Shown here in pieces: positions 49,971-63,113 of a stretch of 64,000 nucleotides of DNA. This stretch comes from Noviluteimonas gilva (GTDB lineage: Bacteria > Pseudomonadota > Gammaproteobacteria > Xanthomonadales > Xanthomonadaceae). Numbering within the stretch: the first letter of the stretch is position 1; every line of letters begins with the position of its first letter. The stretch is from NCBI RefSeq assembly GCF_009740395.1, contig NZ_WOXT01000001.1:280464-344463 (forward strand). Reading direction: 5' to 3'. The position numbers were made by a program, and so were the translations under genes. The notes beneath the pieces are model-generated. The model had not been told where the DNA came from. It did not search any database and was given only the letters and a program-made list of their open reading frames with translations.

Positions 49971-51026
49971 ATGCGTACCGTGCTGAAGGCCGCCCTGGTC
50001 GCCGTCGTCGCTTCGCTCGCGCTGTTCGCTGCCTGCGACAACAACCAGACACGCAGCGGTCCGTTGCCGTCGCCCGCCTTCGTCGACCTCGAAACACCGG
50101 GGCCGAACAACAGTTGGGACACGATCACCAGCCTCACGCCTGCGCCGGCGATCCTGCCCACGCGCAATCGCGGCGTGCGCGTCGGCGTGACCGCGCCGGT
50201 CGGCAGCACCTTCGCCGTGTCGTTGCGTTCGGGCACCGCCGCGCCGATCGTGTTGCCGCAGGACAGCGGCACGAACCCGGGGCCGAACGCGGGCTATTTC
50301 CAGATCATCACGACGACCGCGTCGTCGCCGCCGTTGTACCGTCTCTACGTGCGCGCGCCGTCGACGATCGCCGATCCGTCGAACTTCACCATCGACATCG
50401 TCAACAAGAGCATGCGCACCGATGTCACCGACAGTCCGCCGCTCTCGATTCCGTTGTCCAAGCGCATGGTGTTCACCATCACCGTGTCGATCCTGGGCAG
50501 CGGCCGCGTGGTCAGCAATCCGGCCGGCATCACGTGCGGCACGTCGCCGAGCGGCGCGCCGTTGACCGCATGCAGCGCCACGTTCGCCGAATCGCAGACC
50601 GTGACGCTCGCGCCCAATTCCAACGGCGGCGGCTTCAAGGGATGGAGCGGCAACTGCCCGGCGATGGACCAGGTGTGCACGTTGACCTTGAACGGCACGT
50701 CGGGATTCGGTGCGACGGCGCGCTTCGGTGCGACGACGCCGGCCGCGGGCGGAACGTGCCCGACGGCGCCGGTGGTCGCAGGCTGGCGTTGGATCGCCAT
50801 CCCCGATTGCGCGACCGGCGTGATCGATGCGCATCCGGGCATCTCGCATCCGGCCTTGTGCGACGCGAACGGGTTCTTCTGCTGCGAACCGGGACCGGCG
50901 GGTTCGGATTCGCCGCGCTGCGGTGGCATCGGCAAAATCGAATCGGCGCCCGACTGTCGCGGCGAAGGCATCAAGGCGATGCTGCGCCAGCCCGGCGGAT
51001 GCTACGAGATCGACGAGCCCTGGTAA
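49971..51026 (+). CDS. Putative lipoprotein with a bacterial repeat-like domain
   Basis: A 351-residue protein with GAGGAGGA just before the ATG. A signal peptide ends in the lipobox LFAAC (Cys22), so it is probably membrane-anchored and surface or periplasmic. Residues about 170-245 hold a segment resembling an InlB-type bacterial repeat (GSGRVVSNPAGITCG, FAESQTVTLAP, GFKGWSGNCPAMDQVCTLTL) with paired cysteines. The C-terminal part is Cys-rich (GFFCCEPGPAG, SPRCGG, APDCRGEG, GGCYEIDEPW), probably disulphide-bonded. The function is unknown. It likely shares a transcript with the frameshifted gene upstream. Confidence 0.7.
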   Translation: MRTVLKAALVAVVASLALFAACDNNQTRSGPLPSPAFVDLETPGPNNSWDTITSLTPAPAILPTRNRGVRVGVTAPVGSTFAVSLRSGTAAPIVLPQDSGTNPGPNAGYFQIITTTASSPPLYRLYVRAPSTIADPSNFTIDIVNKSMRTDVTDSPPLSIPLSKRMVFTITVSILGSGRVVSNPAGITCGTSPSGAPLTACSATFAESQTVTLAPNSNGGGFKGWSGNCPAMDQVCTLTLNGTSGFGATARFGATTPAAGGTCPTAPVVAGWRWIAIPDCATGVIDAHPGISHPALCDANGFFCCEPGPAGSDSPRCGGIGKIESAPDCRGEGIKAMLRQPGGCYEIDEPW

Positions 51027-51045
51027 TCGACCACGCGGCGCGCGA

Positions 51046-52416
51046 TTACTTCGGCTTCTTCACCGGCCGATGCCAGGCTTCGATCGTCTGCTGCTTTCCG
51101 CGCGCGATCGTGAGTTTGGCTTCGGGCGTGTCCTTGGTGATCACCGAGCCTGCGCCGATCGTCGCGTCCTTGCCGATCGTCACCGGCGCCACGAGCGAGG
51201 AATTCGAACCGATGAACGCGCCATCGTGGATCGTCGTCGTCGACTTGTTGGCGCCGTCGTAGTTGCACGTGATCGTGCCGGCGCCGATGTTGACGCCCGC
51301 GCCGACGACCGCATCGCCGAGATAGGTGAGGTGGTTCGCCTTGCTGCCGACGCCCAGCTTCGCGTTCTTGGTTTCGACGAAGTTGCCGACGTGCACGCCG
51401 TCGGCGAGCACGGTGCCGGGGCGCAGTCGCGCGAATGGGCCGATCATCACCGCGCCTTCCGTGCGCGCGCCTTCGAGGTCGCAATGCGCGCGCACTTCGG
51501 TGCCCGCGGCGAGCGAGACGTCCTTCAGGCGACAGAACGGGCCGATGCGCACGCCATCGCCGAGCACGACGGTGCCTTCGAACACAACGTCCACGTCGAT
51601 TTCGATGTCGTGGCCGACTTGCACTTCGCCGCGGATGTCCACGCGCGCGGGATCGGCGAAGCGCACGCCTTCGCCGCACAGCGCGCGCGCGGTGCGCAGC
51701 TGGAACGCGCGTTCGAGTTGCGAGAGCTGCCAGGGATCGTTGGCGCCTTCGGTTTCGAGCGGATCGGGCGCGACGACGATTTCGGCGGCGCTGAATTCGG
51801 ACGCGGCTTCGCGGAAGACGTCGGTGAGGTAGTACTCGCCCTGCGCGTTGTCGTTGGACACGCGTTCGAGCCAGCGCTTGAGCGCGGTGGATTCGACCGC
51901 GATCACGCCGGTGTTGACCAGACGGATCTGGCGTTCGTCGTTGGTCGCGTCCTTGTGTTCGACGATGGAGGCGACGCGGCCTTCGGCGTCGCGCACGATG
52001 CGGCCGTAGCCTGTCGGATCGGGCAGTTCGGCCGCGAGCACGGCGAGACGGCCCGGCGTGTCGAGCAGGCGACGCAGGGTCTGCGGCGTGATCAGCGGGA
52101 CATCGCCGTACAACACGAGTACTTGCGCGCCGTCGGGCACGTTCGGCATCGCTTGCTGCACCGCGTGCGCGGTGCCCAGTTGCTTGGCCTGTTCGGCCCA
52201 CTGCAGGTCGGGCTGCGATGCGAACGCGGCCTGCACCTGCTCGCCACCGTGGCCATACACGACGTGGATGCCTTCGGGCGACAGCGCGCGCGCGGCGGCG
52301 ATCACCTGCGCCAGCATCGGCTTGCCCGCGATGCGGTGGAGCACCTTCGGCAACGAGGAACGCATGCGCTTGCCTTCGCCGGCGGCGAGGATGACGACGT
52401 GCAGGGGTGCGGGCAT
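51046..52416 (-). CDS. glmU: Bifunctional UDP-GlcNAc pyrophosphorylase / GlcN-1-P acetyltransferase
   Basis: A 456-residue enzyme of normal length. The N-terminal uridylyltransferase has [20 protein letters not shown] and [10 protein letters not shown]; the C-terminal half is a left-handed beta-helix with hexapeptide repeats ([23 protein letters not shown] would be one stretch in part) and the acetyl-CoA-site region [15 protein letters not shown]. It acetylates glucosamine-1-phosphate and makes UDP-GlcNAc for peptidoglycan and LPS. It lies downstream of atpC, separated by a GtrA-like gene on the other strand; atp-glmU is a usual neighbourhood in gammaproteobacteria. Confidence 0.96.
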   Translation of the reverse strand: MPAPLHVVILAAGEGKRMRSSLPKVLHRIAGKPMLAQVIAAARALSPEGIHVVYGHGGEQVQAAFASQPDLQWAEQAKQLGTAHAVQQAMPNVPDGAQVLVLYGDVPLITPQTLRRLLDTPGRLAVLAAELPDPTGYGRIVRDAEGRVASIVEHKDATNDERQIRLVNTGVIAVESTALKRWLERVSNDNAQGEYYLTDVFREAASEFSAAEIVVAPDPLETEGANDPWQLSQLERAFQLRTARALCGEGVRFADPARVDIRGEVQVGHDIEIDVDVVFEGTVVLGDGVRIGPFCRLKDVSLAAGTEVRAHCDLEGARTEGAVMIGPFARLRPGTVLADGVHVGNFVETKNAKLGVGSKANHLTYLGDAVVGAGVNIGAGTITCNYDGANKSTTTIHDGAFIGSNSSLVAPVTIGKDATIGAGSVITKDTPEAKLTIARGKQQTIEAWHRPVKKPK

Positions 52417-52446
52417 CTGGTCCGATCCGGGGAAACGTTTCGACGG

Positions 52447-52472
52447 ATTCTAGCGGTGGCCGCTGCTAGGAT
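52447..52472. promoter_or_regulatory. Candidate divergent -10 elements between glmU and the GtrA-like gene
   Basis: TAGAAT on the minus strand (52447-52452, towards glmU) and an extended -10 TGC-TAGGAT on the plus strand (52464-52472, towards the GtrA-like gene) flank a short palindrome AGCGG-TGG-CCGCT. No good -35 boxes were found, so these are weak candidates. Confidence 0.3.
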
Positions 52473-52533
52473 GCGTTCGACTTTCCTTCACGGGTCCAGG
52501 GATGACCGAAGTTCGCGACGCGAGGACCGCCGC

Positions 52534-52917
52534 ATGACGCTGGGCCGACACGCGCGCGGCTACCTGATCATCGGCTTCGTGCAATGGCTGGTGGACTGGG
52601 GCGTCATGGTCCTTTTCAGCCACTGGGGCATGGCGATCGAAGCGGCCAACGTGCTGGGCCGCGTCGCGGGCGCGACGCTCGGATACTGGCTCAATGGCAA
52701 GCTCACCTTCCGCGGCGACGACACCGTCGTGGGCGGACGACAGCTCACGCGCTTCATCTTGATGTGGCTCGGGACCACCGCGATCAGCACATGGTCGATG
52801 GGCGCGATCGACGACCACCTGGGCCTGAAGTGGGCGTGGCTGGCCAAGCCGGGCGTCGAGGGCGTGCTGGGGGTGACGGGGTTCTTCCTGTCGCGGCATT
52901 GGGTTTACAAGAAGTAA
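52534..52917 (+). CDS. GtrA-like four-helix membrane protein
   Basis: A 127-residue protein starting at ATG 52534 with GAGGA upstream. Four membrane helices carry the GtrA-family pattern: YLIIGFVQWLVDWGVMVLF, NVLGRVAGATLGYWLNGKLTF and the end GVTGFFLSRHWVYKK. GtrA-type proteins are thought to flip undecaprenyl-phosphate sugars or assist cell-wall polysaccharide assembly. No glycosyltransferase partner is next to it. Divergent from glmU and ending at a bidirectional terminator. Confidence 0.8.
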   Translation: MTLGRHARGYLIIGFVQWLVDWGVMVLFSHWGMAIEAANVLGRVAGATLGYWLNGKLTFRGDDTVVGGRQLTRFILMWLGTTAISTWSMGAIDDHLGLKWAWLAKPGVEGVLGVTGFFLSRHWVYKK

Positions 52918-52928
52918 TCGCGCAAACA

Positions 52929-52957
52929 AAAAACGCCGGCACTGGGCCGGCGTTTTT
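52929..52957. terminator. Bidirectional terminator after the ATP synthase operon
   Basis: AAAAACGCCGGC, loop ACTGG, GCCGGCGTTTTT: a 12-bp stem with A-run and T-run. It serves both the GtrA-like gene and the atp operon, which ends 22 bases away. Confidence 0.9.
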
Positions 52958-52978
52958 CGTATCGCGTTTGCGCGAACC

Positions 52979-53404
52979 TCAGTGCTTGAGGTTCTTGCGC
53001 AGGCGCTCCAGCGCCTGCATCTGCGCGGTGACTTCGGCCAGCTTGGCCTGGGCTTCGGCGATTTCCATCGCTTCGCCACGGCGCGCGAGGATGCGCTCTG
53101 CTTCTTCCTTCGCGGCGCGGACCGCGGCTTCGTCGATGTCCTGCGCACGCACGGCGGTGTCGGCGAGGACGGTGACGACCTGCGGCTGCACCTCGAGGAT
53201 GCCGCCGGAGATGGCGAAGTCGAGCTTTTCACCACCAGGCAGGGTCACGACGACCTTGCCCGGCTTCAGACGCGTGATGAGCGGGGCGTGCTTCGGCGCA
53301 ATGCCGAGCTCGCCCAACTCGCCGGTGGCGACGATCAGTTCGGCTTCGCCGCGGAAGATCTCGGCTTCGGCGCTGACGATGTCGCAGCGGATGGTGGATG
53401 CCAT
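52979..53404 (-). CDS. atpC: ATP synthase F1 subunit epsilon
   Basis: A 141-residue protein with the N-terminal beta-sandwich ([39 protein letters not shown]) and C-terminal helical hairpin ([20 protein letters not shown]). It couples the gamma stalk to the c-ring and inhibits ATP hydrolysis. Normal length. Last gene of the atp operon, 12 bases after atpD. Confidence 0.97.
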   Translation of the reverse strand: MASTIRCDIVSAEAEIFRGEAELIVATGELGELGIAPKHAPLITRLKPGKVVVTLPGGEKLDFAISGGILEVQPQVVTVLADTAVRAQDIDEAAVRAAKEEAERILARRGEAMEIAEAQAKLAEVTAQMQALERLRKNLKH

Positions 53405-53416
53405 GCCAGGTGCTCC

Positions 53417-54871
<1,455 letters not shown>

Positions 54872-55735
54872 TTAAACCGCGGCGGCGCCACCGACGATTT
54901 CGGAGATTTCTTGCGTGATCGCCGCCTGGCGGGCCTTGTTGTAGACCAGGTTCAGCGTGCCGATCAGCTTGGTGGCGTTGTCGGACGCGGACTTCATCGC
55001 GACCATGCGCGCGGCATGTTCGGACGCCACGTTCTCGAGCACCGCCTGGTACACCAGCGATTCGATGTAACGCGTCAGCACGTGCTCCAGCACGGCCTGC
55101 GCGTCGGGTTCGTACAGGTAGTCCCAGTCGTGCTTGGCGACCTGCGTTTCCGACGCGGGCAGCGGCAGCAACTGGTCGAACGTCGCCTTCTGCGTCATCG
55201 TGTTGACGAAGTCGTTGTAGGCGAGGAACACCTTGTCGACCGTACCGGCCTGGTAGGCATCCAGCATCACCTTGATGACGCCCACCAGCTGCTCGACGTG
55301 CGGCGTGTCGCCCAGGTGCGTGACCGAGGCGAGCATGCCGACCTTGATGCGGCGGAAGAACACCGAGGCCTTCTGGCCGATGGTGACCACGTCGACCTCG
55401 ATCCCCTGCTGCTGGAACTGGCGGAACTCGGCCAGCATCTTGCGGAACAGGTTGTTGTTGAGGCCGCCCGCGAGACCGCGGTCCGACGAAACGACGATGT
55501 AACCCACGCGCTTCACGTCCGCGCGCTGCACCAGGTAGGGATGGCGGTATTCGGAGTTCGCCTGGGCGAGATGGCCGATCACCTGCTTCATCGCACGCGC
55601 ATACGGGCGCGAGCCCTTCATGCGGTCCTGCGCCTTGCGGATCTTGGACGCCGAGACCATCTCGAGCGCGCGCGTCACCTTGCGGGTGTTCTGCACGCTC
55701 TTGATCTTGGTTTTGATTTCGCGACCACCAGCCAT
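54872..55735 (-). CDS. atpG: ATP synthase F1 subunit gamma
   Basis: A 287-residue central-stalk subunit. It opens [20 protein letters not shown], the N-terminal helix of the coiled coil, and ends with the C-terminal helix [20 protein letters not shown] and [20 protein letters not shown]. It rotates inside the alpha/beta hexamer. Normal length. It is 13 bases after atpA. Confidence 0.98.
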   Translation of the reverse strand: MAGGREIKTKIKSVQNTRKVTRALEMVSASKIRKAQDRMKGSRPYARAMKQVIGHLAQANSEYRHPYLVQRADVKRVGYIVVSSDRGLAGGLNNNLFRKMLAEFRQFQQQGIEVDVVTIGQKASVFFRRIKVGMLASVTHLGDTPHVEQLVGVIKVMLDAYQAGTVDKVFLAYNDFVNTMTQKATFDQLLPLPASETQVAKHDWDYLYEPDAQAVLEHVLTRYIESLVYQAVLENVASEHAARMVAMKSASDNATKLIGTLNLVYNKARQAAITQEISEIVGGAAAV

Positions 55736-55748
55736 CGTACGTCTCCGA

Positions 55749-57299
<1,551 letters not shown>

Positions 57300-57346
57300 G
57301 TGTTTTTCCCGATTTGCCGACGTTGCCGCCGACGATTAGCAAAGAA

Positions 57347-57883
57347 TTAGTTGGACAGCGCGGCCTGGAGGCGACCGAGCTTTCCGCGCAACGAGCCATC
57401 GATGACCACGTCGCCTGCGTCGATCACCGCGCCGCCGATCAGCGATTCGTCCACCGCGGTCTCGACTTCCACCTCGCGGCCGAAGCGCTTGACCAGCGCG
57501 GCCTTGATCGTGGCGAGCTCGGCGGCCGGCAGCGGCGTGGCGGAGGTGACGCGCGCCTTGACGACGCGTTCGGCTTCGAAGCGCAGTTCGTCGAACAGGC
57601 CCGCGATTTCCGGCAGCGCCGGCAGGCGGCGGTTGTCGGCGAGCAGCGCGAGGAAGCGCGCGTACGTTTCACCGTCGATCGACACCTGCGGCGGCGTCAG
57701 CAACGCCACCGCGTCGGCCACCGTCAGCGCCGGGTTGCCCAGGAGCGAGGCGACCTGCGGATCGGCGGCGACGCGCGCGGAGAAACCGAGCGCGTCGGAC
57801 CAGCCGGCGAGCGCGTTGCCGTCCTGCGCCAGCGAAAACGCGGCGCGGGCGTAGGGACGGGCGAGGGTCAGGGCCTTGCTCAT
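57347..57883 (-). CDS. atpH: ATP synthase F1 subunit delta
   Basis: A 178-residue OSCP-type subunit. The N-terminal helical domain is TLARPYARAAFSLAQDG to ARFLALLADNRRLPALPEIA; the C-terminal part has ATPLPAAELATIKAALVKRF and the conserved ending GGAVIDAGDVVIDGSLRGKL. It joins the peripheral stalk (b subunits) to the top of F1. Ten bases separate it from atpF. Confidence 0.97.
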   Translation of the reverse strand: MSKALTLARPYARAAFSLAQDGNALAGWSDALGFSARVAADPQVASLLGNPALTVADAVALLTPPQVSIDGETYARFLALLADNRRLPALPEIAGLFDELRFEAERVVKARVTSATPLPAAELATIKAALVKRFGREVEVETAVDESLIGGAVIDAGDVVIDGSLRGKLGRLQAALSN

Positions 57884-57893
57884 CGATGCGTCC

Positions 57894-58364
57894 TCAGAGC
57901 TGCGCGGCCAGGTCGTCGATCAACGCCTTGTGGGCGTTGGCGTCGATCTCGCGCTTGAGCAGCTTTTCGGCACCGGTCACCGCGAGCATGGACACCTGCT
58001 TGCGCAGGTCTTCCTTCGCACGGTTGGCGGCGGCGGTGATTTCCGCTTCGGCCAGCGCCTTCTGGCGGTTGGCTTCGGCGATCGCGTCGTTCTTGGCCTG
58101 GTCGATCATCTGGTTCGCGCGGGCGTGGGCCTGCTCGATGATCTCGTTGGCCTTGACGCGCGCGCCCTTGAGTTCTTCGTTGACCTTGTCCTGCGCCTGG
58201 GCCAGGTTCTTCTGGCTCTGGTCGGCGGCGGCGAGACCTTCGGCGATCTTCTGCTGACGGTCTTCGATCGCCTTCATCAGCGGCGGCCAGATGAACTTCA
58301 CAGTGAACCAGATGAGGATCGCGAACGAGATCATCTGGCCAAGCAAGGTGATATTCGGATTCAT
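57894..58364 (-). CDS. atpF: ATP synthase Fo subunit b
   Basis: A 156-residue protein with one N-terminal membrane helix ([20 protein letters not shown]) and a long Ala/Lys/Glu/Gln-rich coiled coil ([20 protein letters not shown]) that dimerises as the peripheral stalk. Normal length for a gammaproteobacterial b subunit. It is 93 bases after atpE. Confidence 0.97.
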   Translation of the reverse strand: MNPNITLLGQMISFAILIWFTVKFIWPPLMKAIEDRQQKIAEGLAAADQSQKNLAQAQDKVNEELKGARVKANEIIEQAHARANQMIDQAKNDAIAEANRQKALAEAEITAAANRAKEDLRKQVSMLAVTGAEKLLKREIDANAHKALIDDLAAQL

Positions 58365-58457
58365 GTCATGCCCTGCGAATCGAAGACGCTGCGGCCGGAT
58401 GCCGCAACGCCGGGTCCAACGACGCGCACGCCGTCATGGCGTGCGCGCGGATGCTGC

Positions 58458-58751
<294 letters not shown>

Positions 58752-58825
58752 TTAAGCAGTTGGTTTGAAGGGTGAAGCGGAATATTGATTTGAAGCAGGT
58801 GGTGTTGCGTGCCGCGAAAAAACTT

Positions 58826-60048
<1,223 letters not shown>

Positions 60049-60110
60049 GCGCGTGATCCGGGGGAGGTGACAGAGGCTGCGGACCGATAAGGGCTCCGCG
60101 AAGCCCCGAA

Positions 60111-60139
60111 AGTATAGAACGGCGCCGGACGGGCGGCAA
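60111..60139 (-). promoter_or_regulatory. Sigma-70 promoter of the ATP synthase operon
   Basis: On the minus strand TTGCCG (60139-60134), a 17-base spacer and TATACT (60116-60111). Transcription would begin near 60104, about 56 bases before the atpI start. Five bases of each box match or nearly match consensus, which fits a housekeeping operon. Confidence 0.7.
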
Positions 60140-60418
60140 CCGCCGGAAGCACCGGAAATCAGGCATTTAGCCGCGTGAACGCTTCGCCCGCACGGCTCGC
60201 GCGAACACGAGGAACCTTTCCGCGGGACGCCGGTCAGTGAGATCCGAGGCTGTCGCTACTTCCTCGTCGGTCCTCGCGGCAGGCTCATCGAAGCCCCGGC
60301 GTCTCGTCGCGTCGGGGCTTCGCCTTGTTGAATGCCGTGGTTCGCGCATCGCGCGAATCACACTCTGTCCTCTCCCCCTGCGTGCAGGGGGAGGCAGGGA
60401 GGGGGTAACGCTTTTGAT
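60140..60418. other. Non-coding stretch between atp promoter and lpdA, with two hairpins
   Basis: No gene supported; the short Arg-rich open frames look non-coding. It holds GAAGCCCCG-N14-CGGGGCTTC (60290-60321), a 9-bp inverted repeat with no T-run, and the REP-like palindrome at 60372. Either may end the lpdA transcript, which runs into this region. Confidence 0.55.
60372..60393. repeat. REP-like GC palindrome, second copy
   Basis: CTCCCCCTGC, loop GT, GCAGGGGGAG: a perfect 10-bp stem 25 bases after the lpdA stop, related to the palindrome at 1896-1921 in sequence and position (3' end of a gene). Confidence 0.55.
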
Positions 60419-62242
60419 CTATTTCTTCTTCGGCGCGTAGATGTCGGTCGCCGTCCCTTCAAACACTTCCGCAGCAAACCCCACCGACTCGCTCAGCGTC
60501 GGATGCGGATGAATGGTGGAGCCGATGTCTTCGGCATCCGCGCCCATCTCGATCGCCAACGCGATCTCGCTGATGAGATCGCCCGCGTGCACGCCGACGA
60601 TGCCGCCGCCGATCACGCGATGCGTGGCTTCATCGAAGATCAGCTTGGTGAAGCCTTCGGTGCGATCGATACCGATCGCACGGCCGCTCGCGGCCCACGG
60701 GAACTTGCCGACCCCGACCTTCAATCCCTTCGCCGCCGCTTCGGTCTCCGTCACGCCGACCCACGCGATTTCCGGATCGGTGTACGCGACCGACGGAATC
60801 ACGCGCGCGACCCACTCGCGCTTCATGCCGCTGGCGACTTCCGCGGCCAGGCGTCCTTCGTGCGAGGCCTTGTGCGCGAGCATCGGGTTACCGATGAGAT
60901 CGCCGATCGCGAAGATGTGCGGCACGTTGGTGCGCATCTGGCGATCGACGGGAATGAAACCGCGCTCGGTGACGTTGACGCCTGCGCGTGCGGCGTCGAG
61001 CTTGCCGCCGTTCGCACTGCGACCCACCGCGACGAGCACGCGATCGAACGTCTTGCGCTCGGGAATGCTTTCGCCTTCGAACGAAACGTCGATGCCGCCC
61101 TTCTTCGCCTCGCTGGCGACGACCTTCGTCTTCAGGTGCACCTTGGCGCCCTGCTTCTTCAGGCGCGCGGCGAGCGGCCGGATGAGATCCGCGTCCGCAC
61201 CGGGCATCAACTGATCGAGCAATTCGACGATCGTCACTTCGCTGCCGAGCGCGCGGAACACGTTCGCCATTTCCAGGCCGATGATGCCGCCGCCGACGAC
61301 GAGCAAGGTCTTCGGAATCTCCGCCAACTCCAGCGCATCGGTCGAATCCATGACCCGCTTGTCGGTCCAGTCGAAGCTCGGAAGCTTCACCGGCTGCGAG
61401 CCGGCCGCGATGATGCAGTACTGGAAATGCAGCAATTGCGTGCCGCCTTCGCCGACGATTTCCAATTCATTCGGCGAAACGAACTTCGCCGTGCCCTGCA
61501 CCTGCCGCACCTTGCGCTGCTTCGCCATGCCGGCCAGGCCCTTGGTGAGCTGGCCGACGACCTTGTCCTTGTACTTGCGCAGCGCATCGAGTTCGATCTT
61601 GGGTGCGCCGAAGGTGATGCCGAAGTCCTTCGCATGCGCGGCTTCATCGACGACGGCCGCCGCATGCAGCAGCGCCTTCGACGGAATGCAACCGACATTG
61701 AGGCACACGCCACCCAGTGCGGCGTAGCGTTCGACGATCACCGTGTCCATGCCGAGATCGGCCGCGCGGAACGCGGCGTTGTAGCCGCCGGGACCCGAAC
61801 CGATCACGACGATCTGGCATTCGATGTCGGCCTTGCGACCGGTCGCGGCGGCGGGTGCGGGGCCACTCGACGGCGTCGCGGGCGACGGCGTGACCGGCGT
61901 TGCGTGCGCGGGCGCGGCGGGCTGCGCGGCTTTCGGCGCTTCTGCTTTCGCAGGGGCTTCCGCCTTCGCGGGTGCTTCGGCCTTCGCGGGCGCATCGCTC
62001 GCGCCTTCGCTTTCGACGATCGCAACGACGCTGCCTTCCGACAACTTGTCGCCGATCTTCACCTTCAACTCGGCGATCTTGCCGGCCACCGACGACGGGA
62101 CTTCCATCGTCGCCTTGTCCGATTCGAGCGTGACCAGGCCCTGGTCCTGCTTCACAGTGTCGCCGACTTTGACGAGCAATTCGATCACCGGAACGTCGTC
62201 GTAGCCGCCGATGTCGGGAACCTTTACTTCGGTGCGTGCCAT
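60419..62242 (-). CDS. lpdA: Dihydrolipoamide dehydrogenase with N-terminal lipoyl domain (PDH E3)
   Basis: A 607-residue enzyme. Residues 1-80 are a lipoyl domain (VTLESDKATMEVPSS, with the lipoylated Lys), then an Ala/Pro/Lys linker with PAKAEA repeats (about 85-130), then the FAD/NAD disulphide reductase core: CQIVVIGSGPGGYNAAFRA, the redox pair in GGVCLNVGCIPSKALLHAA, the NAD-site LVVGGGIIGLEMA and the C-terminal catalytic His/Glu in HPTLSESVGFAAEVF. It reoxidises dihydrolipoate in pyruvate dehydrogenase. Extra lipoyl domains on E3 are known from Neisseria and Xanthomonadaceae-like bacteria. Confidence 0.97.
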   Translation of the reverse strand: MARTEVKVPDIGGYDDVPVIELLVKVGDTVKQDQGLVTLESDKATMEVPSSVAGKIAELKVKIGDKLSEGSVVAIVESEGASDAPAKAEAPAKAEAPAKAEAPKAAQPAAPAHATPVTPSPATPSSGPAPAAATGRKADIECQIVVIGSGPGGYNAAFRAADLGMDTVIVERYAALGGVCLNVGCIPSKALLHAAAVVDEAAHAKDFGITFGAPKIELDALRKYKDKVVGQLTKGLAGMAKQRKVRQVQGTAKFVSPNELEIVGEGGTQLLHFQYCIIAAGSQPVKLPSFDWTDKRVMDSTDALELAEIPKTLLVVGGGIIGLEMANVFRALGSEVTIVELLDQLMPGADADLIRPLAARLKKQGAKVHLKTKVVASEAKKGGIDVSFEGESIPERKTFDRVLVAVGRSANGGKLDAARAGVNVTERGFIPVDRQMRTNVPHIFAIGDLIGNPMLAHKASHEGRLAAEVASGMKREWVARVIPSVAYTDPEIAWVGVTETEAAAKGLKVGVGKFPWAASGRAIGIDRTEGFTKLIFDEATHRVIGGGIVGVHAGDLISEIALAIEMGADAEDIGSTIHPHPTLSESVGFAAEVFEGTATDIYAPKKK

Positions 62243-62252
62243 GGGGGCGTCC

Positions 62253-63113
62253 TCAGCGTGCGGGCGGATCGATCGGGCCGATGCGCGATGCGTCGAAGCC
62301 TTCCGGCTTCATCCAGTGAAGCCAGATCGTGCGCGCCTTGCCCTGGATGGCGGCGCGTTCGACCGGACCGGTGTAGCGGCTGTCTTCCGAATTGGGGCGG
62401 TTGTCGCCCATCAGGAAGTAATCGTCGGGACCGAGCGTGATGCGCTCGTACGTCCCCGGCGAAGCGCCGACGTTGGGCGTCGTGCGCCATGTTTCGCGCA
62501 GCGGCACGCCGTCGATCGACACGCGTTCGCCGGAAGCGTCGACGCGCTCACCGGGCAAGCCCACGACACGCTTGATCCAACGCTGGTCCGGATGATGCGG
62601 CGGAGCGAAGATCACGATGTCGCCGCGTTCGATCTTCGCCATTGCGCCTGCGCGATAGTCCACGGTGATGAAGTCGCCCGGCGTGAGCGTCGGCTCCATC
62701 GCGGTCGATGGGATGCGAAAGGGTTCGGCGCCGAAGATCGCTCCACGATGCTGCGCTACCAGATTCATCGCCACGATGGGCAACGCCGCAAGCCAGACAT
62801 AGTGGTACCAGCGGTTGTACCAGCGCGGCGGTGCGCCCTCGGGCATGGCGCGTGCAAAGCGGAACGCCATGACGACGCAACAAAGCAAGAGCGCGAACCC
62901 GATCGCCAACATGACCCAATAGCCGTACGGCGCGAACATCAAGCCGGTGTGCGCACCCACGAACGTGATCACCGGCATCGCGAGTGCGAACGCGACGCCC
63001 CATCGGAGGCGTTGCACATAGGCGAACGCCGCAGGCGCGGCGAAATACGCGCCAATCACCGCCAGCAGACTGTTCCGCCGGCGCAGGCCGGTGGTCGCGA
63101 CGACCTCGCTCAC
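62253..63113 (-). CDS. Signal peptidase I-like membrane protein with altered catalytic serine
   Basis: A 286-residue protein starting at GTG 63113, which overlaps the aceF stop. About four N-terminal hydrophobic helices (LLAVIGAYFAAPAAFAYV to VWLAALPIVAMNLVA) precede a LepB-type S26 domain: box B FRIPSTAMEPTLTPGDFI, box D RWIKRVVGLPGERV with the general-base Lys181, and box E FLMGDNRPNSEDSR. In box B the catalytic position (second Ser of IPSGSM in E. coli) is Ala138 (GCG), while the neighbouring Ser136 is kept. It is thus either inactive, uses another nucleophile, or carries a base error. It sits inside the PDH operon, between E2 and E3, an unexpected place for a signal peptidase. Confidence 0.8.
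   Translation of the reverse strand: MSEVVATTGLRRRNSLLAVIGAYFAAPAAFAYVQRLRWGVAFALAMPVITFVGAHTGLMFAPYGYWVMLAIGFALLLCCVVMAFRFARAMPEGAPPRWYNRWYHYVWLAALPIVAMNLVAQHRGAIFGAEPFRIPSTAMEPTLTPGDFITVDYRAGAMAKIERGDIVIFAPPHHPDQRWIKRVVGLPGERVDASGERVSIDGVPLRETWRTTPNVGASPGTYERITLGPDDYFLMGDNRPNSEDSRYTGPVERAAIQGKARTIWLHWMKPEGFDASRIGPIDPPAR

Noticed and set aside
60167..60361. 64-codon minus-strand frame between lpdA and atpI
   Set aside because: Arg-rich composition typical of non-coding GC-rich DNA; it covers an inverted repeat.
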